Assembly (NCBI GenBank): GCA_963930655.1
Contig: OZ005601.1
Span: forward strand, 19,468,921 to 19,532,920
DNA length: 64,000 bases
Direction of reading: 5' to 3'
Origin: Myrica gale
Lineage: Eukaryota; Streptophyta; Magnoliopsida; Fagales; Myricaceae
Positions 32,301 through 40,930 of this stretch are shown piece by piece; within the stretch, counting starts at the first letter, position 1; each line of letters begins with the position of its first letter. The notes under the pieces were generated by a model. It was not told the origin of the DNA, did not search any database, and saw nothing but the letters and a program-made list of their open reading frames with translations. A program made the translations under genes and the position numbers.

Positions 32301-32884
32301 CGTGTCAAATCTAGTGGTCAGAAAAATTTCAGTGGAGCATAATACTTCGCTTCTCTGTGAACTTCTATTATTAGATTTACTGGCAAGCTCGTAGGTCATT
32401 ACTACGATAGCCGAGGAAATCCTACCAAGTACTTGAAAGGTGTTGAAGCAAAGGCTGCAAGAGGCGCACAACTTTTGGAGAAACAAAAGAAGGAAGAAGC
32501 CAAACAACCCAGTTGCAATTCAAGGTGGAGCCAGGAAAGTGGTGGAGAGGTATATCTTTTCTTGATCAAGTGTTAATGCTGTTCCAGATGTTGTGTTCTC
32601 CATCTCAGTTCCCTTACTCTCATTTGAAGATTCAACTTTTGGACATTGTATGAGAATCTTAGCAGGCATTTTAATATTCATTGACATATATCTCCGACCT
32701 TGATTTTTATGATCAGGTTTGGTGTGATGTTGGAGTCCCAAGGTTAGTTCAGAGGCCTCTGGAAATTGCTTTGACTGGGAAGATGAGTAAGCGTTGTGCT
32801 TGCTTCAAAGAGGATGAACTCGGGCAGGCAGGGTTGGAAGTTTATGATGGCTGTGACTTTCTTGCAAAGACCTGTCGAGTTTAA
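14318..32884 (+). CDS. MAPR4: Membrane-associated progesterone-binding protein 4-type (cytochrome-b5 fold)
   Basis: Eight exons join in frame: 14318-14437, 14689-14765, 14998-15069, 18831-18868, 20980-21023, 24661-24707, 32375-32549 and 32717-32884. All introns are GT-AG. The product has 246 residues, as in Arabidopsis MAPR4. Residues 9-28 form a hydrophobic membrane anchor ([20 protein letters not shown]). Residues 41 to about 140 are the cytochrome-b5-like MAPR domain: [36 protein letters not shown], and the family hallmark HFAGRDASRAF. A charged linker follows ([19 protein letters not shown]), then a Cys-rich tail ([30 protein letters not shown]). It resembles animal neuferricin, a haem-binding protein. 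The precise plant role is not settled. Introns 3 (3.8 kb), 4 (2.1 kb), 5 (3.6 kb) and 6 (7.7 kb) are inflated by transposons, while exons 4-6 are only 38-47 bases. All splice sites and frames are intact. Confidence 0.93.
15580..16430. mobile_element. Decayed copia LTR-like sequence in MAPR4 intron 3
   Basis: Contains CCCAAAAGGAGGGGAGGGTGG followed by TGAATTGGGTTT, a run typical of copia LTR edges in plants (compare the complementary form at 36.68 kb). It also holds two diverged copies of an ACCGGTCAACCA..GGT-GATCGT block (16195 and 16300). No clear boundaries; likely the LTR of the pol remnant just downstream, possibly rearranged. Confidence 0.35.
16437..17452 (+). pseudogene. Ty1/copia reverse transcriptase-RNase H remnant
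   Basis: Plus-strand reading, with stops and frameshifts, recovers the end of a copia polyprotein. It starts [20 protein letters not shown], passes the active-site region (YVDIIFGST), continues [20 protein letters not shown] and [20 protein letters not shown], then RNase H motifs ([28 protein letters not shown]), and ends with the [12 protein letters not shown] signature at about 17390. The normal YVDD is reduced to YVD: one catalytic Asp codon is gone at about 16575. With several stops after 16870, the copy is dead. It lies in MAPR4 intron 3 in the sense direction. Confidence 0.85.
17453..18340. other. Intron sequence with a perfect hairpin, no gene
   Basis: Probably the rest of the copia remnant (3' flank and LTR), though no LTR boundary is visible. 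A perfect inverted repeat with 11-bp arms and a 3-base loop (AAATGGTTTTT / AAAAACCATTT) sits at 17987-18011. Confidence 0.35.
18341..18590 (+). other. Unidentified open frame in MAPR4 intron 3
   Basis: The first 75 or so residues of a 143-codon frame have a protein-like, non-repetitive composition ([35 protein letters not shown]). The rest turns into hydrophobic AT-rich translation. I do not recognise it. It could be a captured exon or a chance frame. Confidence 0.25.
19590..20222 (-). mobile_element. 5'-truncated LINE in MAPR4 intron 4
   Basis: The minus strand encodes the zinc-binding (zf-RVT) C-terminal domain of a plant LINE reverse transcriptase: [20 protein letters not shown], the [15 protein letters not shown] finger, then [16 protein letters not shown]. 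It ends in a poly(A) tail, seen as a T-run at 19590-19598. A 15-bp target duplication, CCCTGAACTTATACT, lies at 19575-19589 and again at 20223-20237. This defines the insertion exactly. The frame carries interruptions. Confidence 0.85.
20523..20558. repeat. C/T-rich simple repeat
   Basis: A CCCTCCCTCCCTCTCTCCC-type low-complexity run in intron 4, about 420 bp upstream of exon 5 of the MAPR4-type gene. Confidence 0.6.
21490..22015 (+). mobile_element. 5'-truncated LINE in MAPR4 intron 5 (copy 1)
   Basis: Plus-strand translation gives the same LINE zf-RVT end: [39 protein letters not shown], one stop in [12 protein letters not shown], then [21 protein letters not shown] non-coding tail and a 13-base poly(A) follow at 22003-22015. 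The 5' end is truncated; local repeats of AGGGATAAGGG-TGTAGGGTTATC around 21350-21500 obscure the exact start. Confidence 0.75.
22349..22400 (+). mobile_element. Micro-insertion of a LINE tail with 18-bp target duplication
   Basis: CACCTTGATGTAGATTTC (22349-22366) is repeated as CACCTTGATGCAGATTTC (22383-22400). Between them is only ACTTATAAAAAAAAAA, which matches the last bases before the poly(A) of the neighbouring LINEs (..CTTATAAAAA). This looks like target-primed reverse transcription that aborted after about 16 bases. Confidence 0.65.
22470..22821 (+). mobile_element. 5'-truncated LINE in MAPR4 intron 5 (copy 2)
   Basis: Encodes the last part of the LINE zf-RVT domain, [20 protein letters not shown] and [20 protein letters not shown], in an open frame to 22745. 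Then comes a short 3' tail ending in an A-rich run at 22811-22821. It is related to, but clearly diverged from, the copy 500 bp upstream. 5' truncation is extreme. Confidence 0.75.
22830..24394. other. Intron 5 sequence, unidentified
   Basis: About 1.5 kb of moderately GC-richer DNA with only short open frames. The composition suggests an old transposon interior, but no terminal repeats or protein motifs were recognised. Confidence 0.25.
25258..25410. repeat. Triplicate short repeat, period about 54 bp
   Basis: Three copies of CCTTCTCGCATTCGTCCTTC followed by AGTGTGG-like sequence start near 25262, 25317 and 25370, separated by unrelated spacers of about 30 bases. Confidence 0.7.
25996..26889. 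repeat. Tandem duplication of about 450 bp in MAPR4 intron 6
   Basis: The block 25996-26451 is repeated immediately at 26452-26889. The copies are almost identical apart from a deletion of about 19 bases in the second (CCACCAACTTAACCTC...TAGACTTG against CCAACTTAAAGACTTG). Both run from TAACTTAATTTCCTTGTTC to GTGGCCACCAT. Near-identity means a recent event. Confidence 0.9.
28560..28690 (+). mobile_element. LINE 3' tail fragment
   Basis: Ends in CTTTTGTACTTTTACACATT, a TTATCTTAT box and a nine-base A-run, as the two LINE tails in intron 5 do. Coding has been lost to 5' truncation. Confidence 0.45.
28924..29131. mobile_element. MITE (family C), copy 2
   Basis: Perfect 13-bp terminal inverted repeats GGCTATATTTGGT / ACCAAATATAGCC flank a 208-bp non-coding element, with the trinucleotide ATA on both sides as a possible target duplication. 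The interior matches the copies at 13.5 and 34.5 kb. Confidence 0.75.
29132..31302. other. MAPR4 intron 6, no recognised element
   Basis: AT-rich intron DNA with short open frames that have no protein-family features. Confidence 0.3.
31303..31896 (+). other. Unidentified 197-codon open frame in MAPR4 intron 6
   Basis: The second half (about residues 95-197) has ordinary protein composition, with stretches such as [20 protein letters not shown] and [19 protein letters not shown], and ends KHKEIPRQK. The first 50 residues look like random AT-rich translation. No family is recognised. It could be a captured exon, a remnant gene or an alternative exon of the host gene. It lies 480 bases before exon 7, in sense. 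Confidence 0.3.
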
Positions 32885-33020
32885 GTTAGTTTATATAGTA
32901 TTGCCAGTATAACTAAGTTAAATCTTTCAGAATGTTTTGAAAACAAGTTTCCGTTGATAATTAGCAACTAGTAAGGAAAGTAAAAACTATCAAAGATTCA
33001 ATGGTGTATGTTGTTTCAAA

Positions 33021-33532
33021 GTGCTCCTTATATTTGAATCTGTTTCTTACCATGATGTAATCTTTGATGGATTTGTGATGGTTGAATATATAGTTTATAG
33101 GCGTGCTTTGTGGATTTGTGTTGGGATTCATCCAGGTAGAAGAGAATCCTTATTAAAGAATCTCTTTAGAAATGGGGAAGAGATTTCACCATTCGTAATC
33201 AGACTGCTATCTTCGTACGAGTTTCATGATTGATATTCTCTCATTCCAGCTGGGAATGTGATTGCTATAGAAGAAAATGATGTGTCTGAAGCTTGGGACG
33301 GCGAGTCTCCCTTGAGCGCAAAAAGCTTGGGATGTTGACTACAAAGCGTAGTCTGGGGAAAGACTCGAGAGCGCATTGGGTAAGGAGGGGCAGAATGAAT
33401 AAGTGTTTTAAGCCTTCAAGGTTCAGGTCGCAGAAAGGGAACGAATTGGGTTTTGATGAGTCCGCGATGAAGTGGTGGAAGAATAAAGGCACCAGGTCCG
33501 ACGATGAATTTGTAGTCTGTCAGCTAGTCTGA
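33021..33532 (+). other. Downstream flank of the MAPR4-type gene with unidentified open frames
   Basis: Two adjacent frames (33021-33233 and 33293-33532). The second is basic (KCFKPSRFRSQKGNELGFDE) and may be a decayed exon or part of the 3' UTR. No family recognised. Confidence 0.25.
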
Positions 33533-33537
33533 CTTTC

Positions 33538-34457
33538 GCTAGGGCTGTCCATGGGAAGTGGACTTTTTCGGTTTCTCCGCTACTGGATCTGTCGCCCGTC
33601 CTATACCAGTTACAGTACAGGTGGCCTAAGTTCCAAAAATCCAGAGAAATGCTCGGTTTGCGGTAAACCCGTCATCGGTTGGGAGTACTGCAAATCGGGA
33701 AATTTATCGGGTTTCTAAAAAAAAATAGTGAAACGGCGTTTTTCGTTATTATTTTAGATTTCTCGTATTATCTTTAACATGTTCTTTTGATTTTAGATTT
33801 CATTAATTTAGTTTTTTCCTAAAATTTTCATGCATATTTAATTTTCGAAACGTGCTCAATGTCATTATAACTAAATTTGCACCAACGACCTAAAATGAGT
33901 CTCAATACGGGCACAAAGGACAAAAAAAAGAGAAAAAAAAACAATTAGGCTAAGTGTGCAAAAGGTCAAAAAATTGTTCAATATAAATGTCAGTAACCAC
34001 TACTGTTAGAGAATATAATTTAAATAATCAAATTTATCTCTTTCTAATTGTTTCAGTTTTTAAAATAAGTAGTAGATTTATATTTTATCAAAGCTAAATT
34101 TTGAATTTGCATCTCACTCATTTTAAATAAACAATACCAACAAAAGGGGGTTTGTCTTGAACGAGAGTATTACACAATATAATCCAAACAATAATTCTAT
34201 AAATTTTTTTTTGCGACTACAATTTTGCAGATAGTAATATATTCACATTTATTAATTATCTCGTTTAATTCAAATTTAGTGTGGTCAACTCTACAGTGAA
34301 GATTCTTTAGCAATGCAAGCATACCAATTTCATGGTTGGGACTTACTATAAAAGAGCCTGTGGTATTGTAGAATCCCTAATTACTTATGCTTTTTCTTTC
34401 TTTCTTGATGCGCGCATCCATAAGTTGTCTCTTTGATATGGGAAGTTGGGAATTAAA
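33538..34457. other. Intergenic; hAT-like end at 33.54 kb
   Basis: CTAGGGCTGTCCATGGG at 33539 looks like a hAT-type terminus, followed by about 180 bp of GC-richer sequence. No partner end was found. The rest is AT-rich and non-coding. Confidence 0.3.
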
Positions 34458-34660
34458 GGCGGTTTGGTTTGGTTTTGAAAATATTTTTTGCGTTTGCTTT
34501 TTTGAAGTCAGTGTAGATTTTTTTTGAGATTGATGAAGAGTTCATTAAAAGTTGTTAGAGTTTGTAAAAAATTATTAAAATTTACAAAAAGGTATTATAA
34601 TTGATGAGAATGTGATGTGAAGATTTTTGAAAATGTTTTGAGACCAAACCAAACCTAGCC
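34458..34660. mobile_element. MITE (family C), copy 3
   Basis: Ends GGCGGTTTGGTTTGGTTTTG and, as complement, GGCTAGGTTTGGTTTGGTCTC. The interior (GTTGTTAGAGTTTGTAAAAA) matches the two other copies. Confidence 0.65.
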
Positions 34661-35239
34661 AAAGACTTGTTGAGGTTCACGCGCGTTACGGATTGAGTGT
34701 CACGTCGGATCGCTCACATTGCCACCCTATTTAAAAATGGAGTCACTTTTATCACACCCCATTTGAAGACAAGGAAGGTATTATTATGATAACCACGTAC
34801 AACCAATTCAACCGGCACACATAAGCGTCTTCTTTTAAAAAAATGGCGCATAAGCGTCTTGACTTCCAAGTTGGAACTTAGAGGCAACTCAATGAGCTAA
34901 CTAGTAGGCTAAAGAGTTTGCATCTCTTGGAACGTGATTAACATTTCATTGCCGACATTACTTAAACAGCTGGATCATGTTCCCAACCTCATCAACACAA
35001 GATGTTGCATGTTGTCTTCATATTATCTCTTCAACCAAAAATCACTACATCATTTTGGCTCAAATATATTTAGGAAAATTGACATTTTTGTCTCTAGATT
35101 TGACACCTTATAGCACTTTGATCCTTAAGTTTTAAAACTCTAAAAAAAGCCCTTGAACTTCTCTCTTTTTACAAGTAGGTCCTTCTGTTAGGGTTATGTG
35201 TCTTTTCTTAATGGCCACTACAGAAAAAATGGGTTTTAA

Positions 35240-36380
35240 CAGCGGTCGTTTTAACGACGATTATAAAAAGTGCTGCTATAGGTGACTTTTGGCGGCTTTT
35301 GGAAAAACTGTCTTTAAAAAGACCGCTATTACAAGTTAAAAGAATTTTAAAAGTGATTTTTTAACGGTGGTCATTAAAAGCGCCGCTATAGGTGACTTTC
35401 GACGACGTTAATTTTTGTGACCATCGTTAAAACAACCGCTTTTAAAAGTCATACGAGTTTTAACAACGATCTTTTTAACGACGGTCAACAACTCCGCTAT
35501 AGGTGACTTTCGGCGGCGTTTATTATGACCGCCGTTAAAAAGATCGCTGTTAAAAAATTCCTTGTCTTTTAACAGCAGTCTCATTAACGGCGGCCATTCA
35601 AAGCGCCACTATAGGTGACTTTTGGTGGCGTTTTTTATAACCGCCATTAAAAAGACCGCTGTTAAAACTCTTTAAAGACCGTTGTTAAAAGTCAAAAGAG
35701 TTTTAACAACGGTCTTTTTAACGACGGTCATTAAAAGCGCCGCTATAGGTGACTTTCGGCACCTTTTAAAACGAATGCTGTTAACAACTTCATTGAGTTT
35801 TAACATCGGTCTTTTTAACGGCGGTCACAAAAAGAGTCGCTATAGGTGACTTTTGGCGGTGTTTTATATGACCGCCGCTAAAAAGACCGATATTAAAACT
35901 CAATGAAGTTTTTAATAGCGGTCATAAAAAGCGCCGCTATAGGTTACTTTTTGCTGCGTTTTTTATGACCGCTGTTAAAAGACAATAAAATTATTTAACT
36001 ACGATCGTGTTAACATTGGTTATTTAAAGCGTCGCTATAGGTGACTTTTTAACGGCATTTTTTGTGACCGCCGGTAAAAAGATAGCTGTTAAAAGATAAT
36101 AAAATTATTTACCATCGGTCGTTTTACTAGCGGTCATAAAAAGCGTCGCTATAGGTGAATTTCAACGGCATTTTTTGTGACCGCCGTTAAAAACCGTTGT
36201 TAAAAATAAAAAAATAGTAACGGTTTTTTTTAACGCCGCAATATGTGACTTTTAACGGCGTTTTTCATGACCGTTGTTAAAAGACAATGAAATTATTTAA
36301 CAGCGATCTTCTTAACAGCAGTCATAAAAACGACGCTTTAGGTGACTTTAAGCGGCACTTGTTATGACAGCGGTAAAAAA
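35240..36380. repeat. Left subterminal repeat array of the CACTA element
   Basis: About eleven copies of the core CCGCTATAGGTGACTTT, some diverged, start near 35271, 35382, 35493, 35603, 35740, 35838, 35932, 36030, 36147, 36236 and 36334. Each is bracketed by opposing GACCGC..GTTAAAA and TTTTAAC..GCGGTC motifs, so every unit can fold back on itself. Confidence 0.85.
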
Positions 36381-36558
36381 AGGATGTTATAAATTGATTA
36401 TACTTATATATTATATGTCAGTATATATACAAAGTATGTAAAGAGTGAATAAAACTTCTATACAAAAGCACAACCTAAATAAATTACTTGGTTAATTAAA
36501 TACCAATGAAATTATTATTGTATAGTTTAGAAAACATCTATTATCATACTTATAATGA

Positions 36559-37079
36559 GTCTCCTTACTTTAACACTTATTTACAGTTCCGCATATTATA
36601 TACTTGTGCTAAAGTAGTATTTACTTGCAAACACAACTTTGAGGGTTTTAACCGAAAAGTTTAGAAAACCAATTCACCCCCCCTCTTGGGTTACCTTAAT
36701 CCTGAAACTAGGACTCACAATTGGTATCAGAGCTTGGTGCTCATATTTACAAGATTTAATCATCTTGAGTTAGAATGACAACTATAAACTTCAACACTCA
36801 AGTTGAAGGGCTTTCCACTCTTAGACCACTTTTTTTTTACGGAAATGATTATGCATATTGGAAAGCTAGGATGAAAATCTATCTTCAATCCATTAATTAT
36901 GATTTATGGTTATGCACTTTGAATGGTCCACATATTCCCACAAAGAAAGTTGGAGAGGTTGAAACCCTTAAAAATGAAAATGAATATAGTGACCTAGACA
37001 AAAATAAAATCTCTTTAAATGCTAGAGCTATGAACATTCTTTATTGTGCTTTAGAAAGAAATATTTTGATTAATTTGTA
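36559..37079 (+). mobile_element. Slice of a copia retrotransposon: LTR end, primer site and gag start
   Basis: The end of an LTR (CAATTCACCCCCCCTCTTGG, closing CTCACA at 36720) is followed by TGGTATCAGAGC (36722-36733), the initiator tRNA-Met primer site. Then comes a gag frame from 36775: TQVEGLSTLRPLFFYGNDYA, then YWKARMKIYLQSINYDLW, the usual copia gag opening. The frame is still open for 101 codons and then ends abruptly in CACTA sequence. No second LTR or pol exists here. It is bracketed by a duplicated CACTA segment (36430-36558 and 37690-37808). Confidence 0.8.
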
Positions 37080-37870
37080 ATATAATACTATTTAACTATT
37101 ACATATTATTTAATTTCAAACAAAAATATATTATCAGATTAGCTTATGCAATTAAAGTACATAACTTAATATATGATCATATAGGCTATGATTTAGTCAT
37201 TAGGTAGGTACATACATATAAAATACTTAGGTTAATTAGCACATATCATGTATATATATAATGCATTGTGACAACAATGTTATATAAGTGTACCTGGAAT
37301 TTTTTTTACTACAATTTTATGTAAGTATATAAGTGTACTAATATGTATTGTGATTCAATTTATTATATAATAAAACAAGACTTAAAATAAATAAATTATA
37401 AGTATATGCATATTTATATAAGCAATAAGTATGTACTTGTTACGTAAGAATACATATGTAATTTTTAAATTTTTAAATTTGACATCAATTTTATACATTA
37501 AATTGAACATATATAAAGTGAAAAAAATCGCTGTTAAAAACTTCTTTGTCTTTTAACAAATTTAACATAAAGTGAAATAAATACTTGTATGTCATTAACA
37601 TAATCCAATAGTTGTTAATCCATGTTAATCGACTTTATCTAAGTTCGTTCTTTCCATCAAAGAAAGACGTAAAAAAAATTGTGAGAAAATGGAAAGAGTG
37701 AATAATATATACATAAGCACAACCTAAAAAAATTACTTGGTTAATTCAATACCAATGTAATCATTATTGTATAGTTTAGAAAACATCTACTATCATACTT
37801 ATAATGAGCATATATATTTTGAATAATTAGTAATATAATACTATTTAACTAAGCAGTTTCTACCTGTATT
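37080..37870. other. CACTA interior, AT-rich, with duplicated segment
   Basis: Non-coding. The stretch 37690-37853 repeats sequence found on both sides of the copia slice: GCACAACCTAAA-AAATTACTTGG, GTATAGTTTAGAAAACATCT, then TAATATAATACTATTTAACTA (also at 37079). Confidence 0.6.
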
Positions 37871-37879
37871 CTATTGAAC

Positions 37880-38027
37880 TGGTAAGATAATAATGTCGAT
37901 AATGATCAAACCGATAGGTGTTATATTTGCTTGGCTGAGTATGAGGAAGGGGACAACATCCGAGTTCTGCCCTGTCACCATGAGTATCATATTTCATGCG
38001 TTGATAAGTGGCTCAAAGGATTCACAG
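37880..38027 (+). pseudogene. Captured RING-H2 finger exon
   Basis: In one frame the plus strand reads [20 protein letters not shown], followed by [19 protein letters not shown] and then a GT splice donor. These are the first six zinc ligands of a RING-H2 finger (C-x2-C, C-x-H-x2-H-x2-C). The last CPLC pair, normally on the next exon, does not follow. It is evidently one exon of a plant E3 ligase gene carried inside the CACTA. Confidence 0.8.
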
Positions 38028-38164
38028 GTATTTATTCTTGCCACCTGCCTCTTTTACTTGTGTTTTAGTAGTGGGTGAATTGATGTAGTTTCCTGCTGCT
38101 CATGCATTTTTGCTGGTTCAATTTTTTTGGGGCCCACTAGGTTTCTAATGTGTGTTCAGATGGA

Positions 38165-38800
38165 AGAAAAAGCAATCAGAGGTCAATCTTCTGATGGATG
38201 AAGAAAAAACACGACTAGTTAATCTTGAGAGTGAGAAGGTGCATTTTACCCTGCAACTTATATTTTGAAGTTGATCCAACTTGTGTTTAATCTCATTTCT
38301 TTGTGATGGATTTTCATTTTTACTATATTATAGTGAAGTTTTAGAGTCTGCATTTATCTGGCCCCATAGCATGGCTTGTATTTATCACTTAGCATTGCCC
38401 TTTAATCACGAGCAGGAACATCATGATCTTTTTTTGGCCACTCTACCAGCGATTGAATCTTCACTTGAGGTATGCTAGAGTACCGCTCCAAGTATTACAG
38501 CTACTTAAAAGAAATGAGCTTTTCTAATTTTTCCTTTTAATTTTAAACTTTATCTTGACTTTACAAAATTTATGTTCCATTGATTTGTTCATGTTCTAAA
38601 TCAATATGAGCTTGCCTCTGTTGTTTTTTGTCGAGCTGATCAAGAGAGGTCTAAACTTATTTTGCACGAGACAACCGCAAATTCAATAGTTTCTGAAGCA
38701 ACTTCTAATTCAAAGAAAACTCGTGCATCATTTGAAATTCAAGCTCGAGAATTTGCTCAAGCAAAGGCTGTCGGTGCTGAGAAAGCTTAAGATGCAACAA
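38165..38800 (+). pseudogene. Captured coiled-coil gene fragment (three exon-like blocks)
   Basis: Three blocks in the same sense look like consecutive exons with GT donors: WKKKQSEVNLLMDEEKTRLV then NLESEK (to about 38239); EQEHHDLFLATLPAIESSLE (to 38468); and, near 38640-38790, ADQERSKLILHETTANSIVS continuing through SNSKKTRASFEIQAREFAQA to AEKA and a stop. The composition is that of a long coiled-coil protein. The family is not identified. Introns are retained, so capture occurred at the DNA level. Confidence 0.55.
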
Positions 38801-39084
38801 CTTGGATAGAACATGGAAGGTGCTGATGGTGTACTGCAGCTACTTTTGCTAATGCTAGAATTAAAGTTATTTTTATTTTATGTTAGAAAATTGTAGACTC
38901 TTGTTGTAAGATTTGGTTATTTAATCAATGATGAATTATATTTGCTTTATTATCCTTGTTCTTAGTTTTTCACATTAATGAATTATGATTATTAAAATAA
39001 ATTTGTATTACAAATTAAAAATGTAGGTGTTTTAATAAATATAGATGTTGTAACGTTTTTCTACAAAAAAAAAGTTTATGGCTG

Positions 39085-39836
39085 CGTTTTCTAAAATTGC
39101 CGCTAAAACATATCCCGGCGGGAATATAGCGGCGGTCTCTAGCGCTGCTAAAAATGCTAGTGTAGGTCTTTTTTGCCTATAGTGGTGGTCCCAAATTAGT
39201 GTCAGATTAGACCGTCATTAAAAAACGCTGCTAAAACTTATAACAACGTTTTTTGTTCTATGCCAGCTGTTTTAAAAATGCCGCAAAAAATGCTATTGTA
39301 AATAAGGACAAACGTTGCTATAAGCGGAGAAACGCCAACATTTTTTAAAACGCCGCAAAAAAACCGTTGTTTTAAAATCAGGACAAACGCCAACGTTTTA
39401 TACAAACGCTGTTATAAGCGGGTAAACGTCGTCGTTTTAAAAACGCCGCTAAAAAACCGCTGTTATAAATCAGGACATGTGCCAACGTTTTATACAAACG
39501 CTGCTATAAGCGGGAAAACGCCAGCATTTTTAAAAACGCCGCTAAAAACCACTGTTATAAGCTGGGAAACGTCAGCGCTTTTTTAAAACGTCGCTAAAAA
39601 GTCGTTGTTGTAAGCTGGGGAATTACAAGCGGTTTGAAAACGCCGCTAAATGATCTCTGTTAAAAGGTAGGGAATCACCAGCGTTTATGAAAAATGATGT
39701 TGAAGACATTCCCTGACGGAGAAAAGGCAGCGGTCGGAAAACGCCGGTAAAAAACTGCTAGTAAAAGTTTAGCGGCATTTTTTGGACTTTTGCTAGCGTT
39801 TTTCCAACCGTTGTTGTATCCCCATTTTTTTTGTAG
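39085..39836. repeat. Right subterminal repeat array of the CACTA element
   Basis: Repeated units of about 90-110 bp built from AACGCCGCTAAAAA, TGTTATAAGC-GGGAAACG and CAACGTTTTATACAAACGCT. The units differ from those at the left end apart from the shared GCCGC/GCGGC cores. Confidence 0.75.
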
Positions 39837-40920
39837 TGCCGGCAGAACCGTCCACTTCATCAACTCGTCCAGGTGTCATTGAGGAAAGCTAAGGCATTTG
39901 CCATCTGTGTAGACTTTGTGAAACGGCACCGTTGGTTAGTGAAATTAAACGCATGAAATTGAAACAACTGTTGGCACCATACACTATCATTTTGGAGAAG
40001 AGGAGGGCCTTTTAGTGAAACTCCGTCGTGCAGGCTCATTGTTGATTATCAATTTGAAACACGAAATCCATATAAGTGTGGACTTTTCTCCTCAGTATCA
40101 CTACCGATTTCCCCTTTATAGTGTCGAGTGAGAGTGAATCCTAGAGTAGAAAGTGAAAGATTTCGGTGACATTTTACCCAGTTTAACATTTCAGTCGAAT
40201 GGAGCAAAAATTAAACTTTGAAGACTACTTTCGAAGTGACCGAATGCGACCGAATGCAACACCCCGAACTTTTAAACTTTATTAATTATCTTAAATTAGG
40301 TAATTAAATTATAATATATATTTATTTATTATTTTTAGAGTAATTTTTTATTAGATAAAAATCCCTAAATATAGCTAGTAATTCCTGAAAATTACTAGAA
40401 AAAATTCCTCTTTCATTTTCTTTCAAATTATTCAACCTAGTAATATATTTTACTCCTCTAATATTTTAGAAATTTCTACATAGAGACTTTTTGCATTTAA
40501 AAAGTAGGAAATGCTATTACTTCATTGTTTTTGCTTATATAACCTTTTTATACTTAACTTTTTCCAAACTTTTTATATATATTATTTTCTTAATTACTAA
40601 GCCAATAGGATATTTTCTAGCCTACCGTGCATCTTAGTAATAATTAGCTAAAATAGGCCTAGACAATAGTTTAATTGCAAAAGGGCTTAAAATAAAAGCC
40701 AATTGGATCTCCATCAAGCCCATACTCAGTCTAGCCCACTCCTCAAGCCCAAGCCACCTCATTTTGCCCCGTAGAAACCGGCAAAACCATGCAACGCAAG
40801 TAACTGCCGCCCAAGCTCCCCAACCCCTCCTTTTTGCTTGCATAGATCACTTGAGCTATGTGTAAACACCATGATTGCTAACCTAACTAACCCTAGTAGT
40901 GTAACCTTGGTTAAGAGTAG

Positions 40921-40930
40921 TATAAATAGG
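40921..40930 (+). promoter_or_regulatory. TATA box of the large LTR
   Basis: TATAAATAGG, followed about 40 bases on by a CTCACACTTC-type start region and a GA-rich leader. A typical plant core promoter. Confidence 0.55.

Larger units (their letters stand above)
35216..39838 (+). mobile_element. CACTA (En/Spm-type) element carrying host gene fragments
   Basis: The termini are CACTACAGAAAAAATGGG at 35216 and the complement CACTACAAAAAAAATGGGG ending at 39838, the diagnostic CACTA ends. Both subterminal regions are dense arrays of short GC-rich units in both orientations, as expected for transposase binding sites. Comparison with the intact opposite repeat of the host MULE shows the target was the GGC of CTTAATGGCAGAACC. 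GGC precedes the left end directly; on the right it is found two bases beyond the end. No transposase remains. The 2.7-kb interior has a copia slice, a RING-finger fragment and a coiled-coil gene fragment. It would depend on enzymes in trans. Confidence 0.85.

Noticed and set aside
33265..33532. Opposed overlapping frames as a small gene pair downstream of MAPR4
   Set aside because: Neither strand shows a family motif or splice structure strong enough to call; it is kept only as an unidentified flank.
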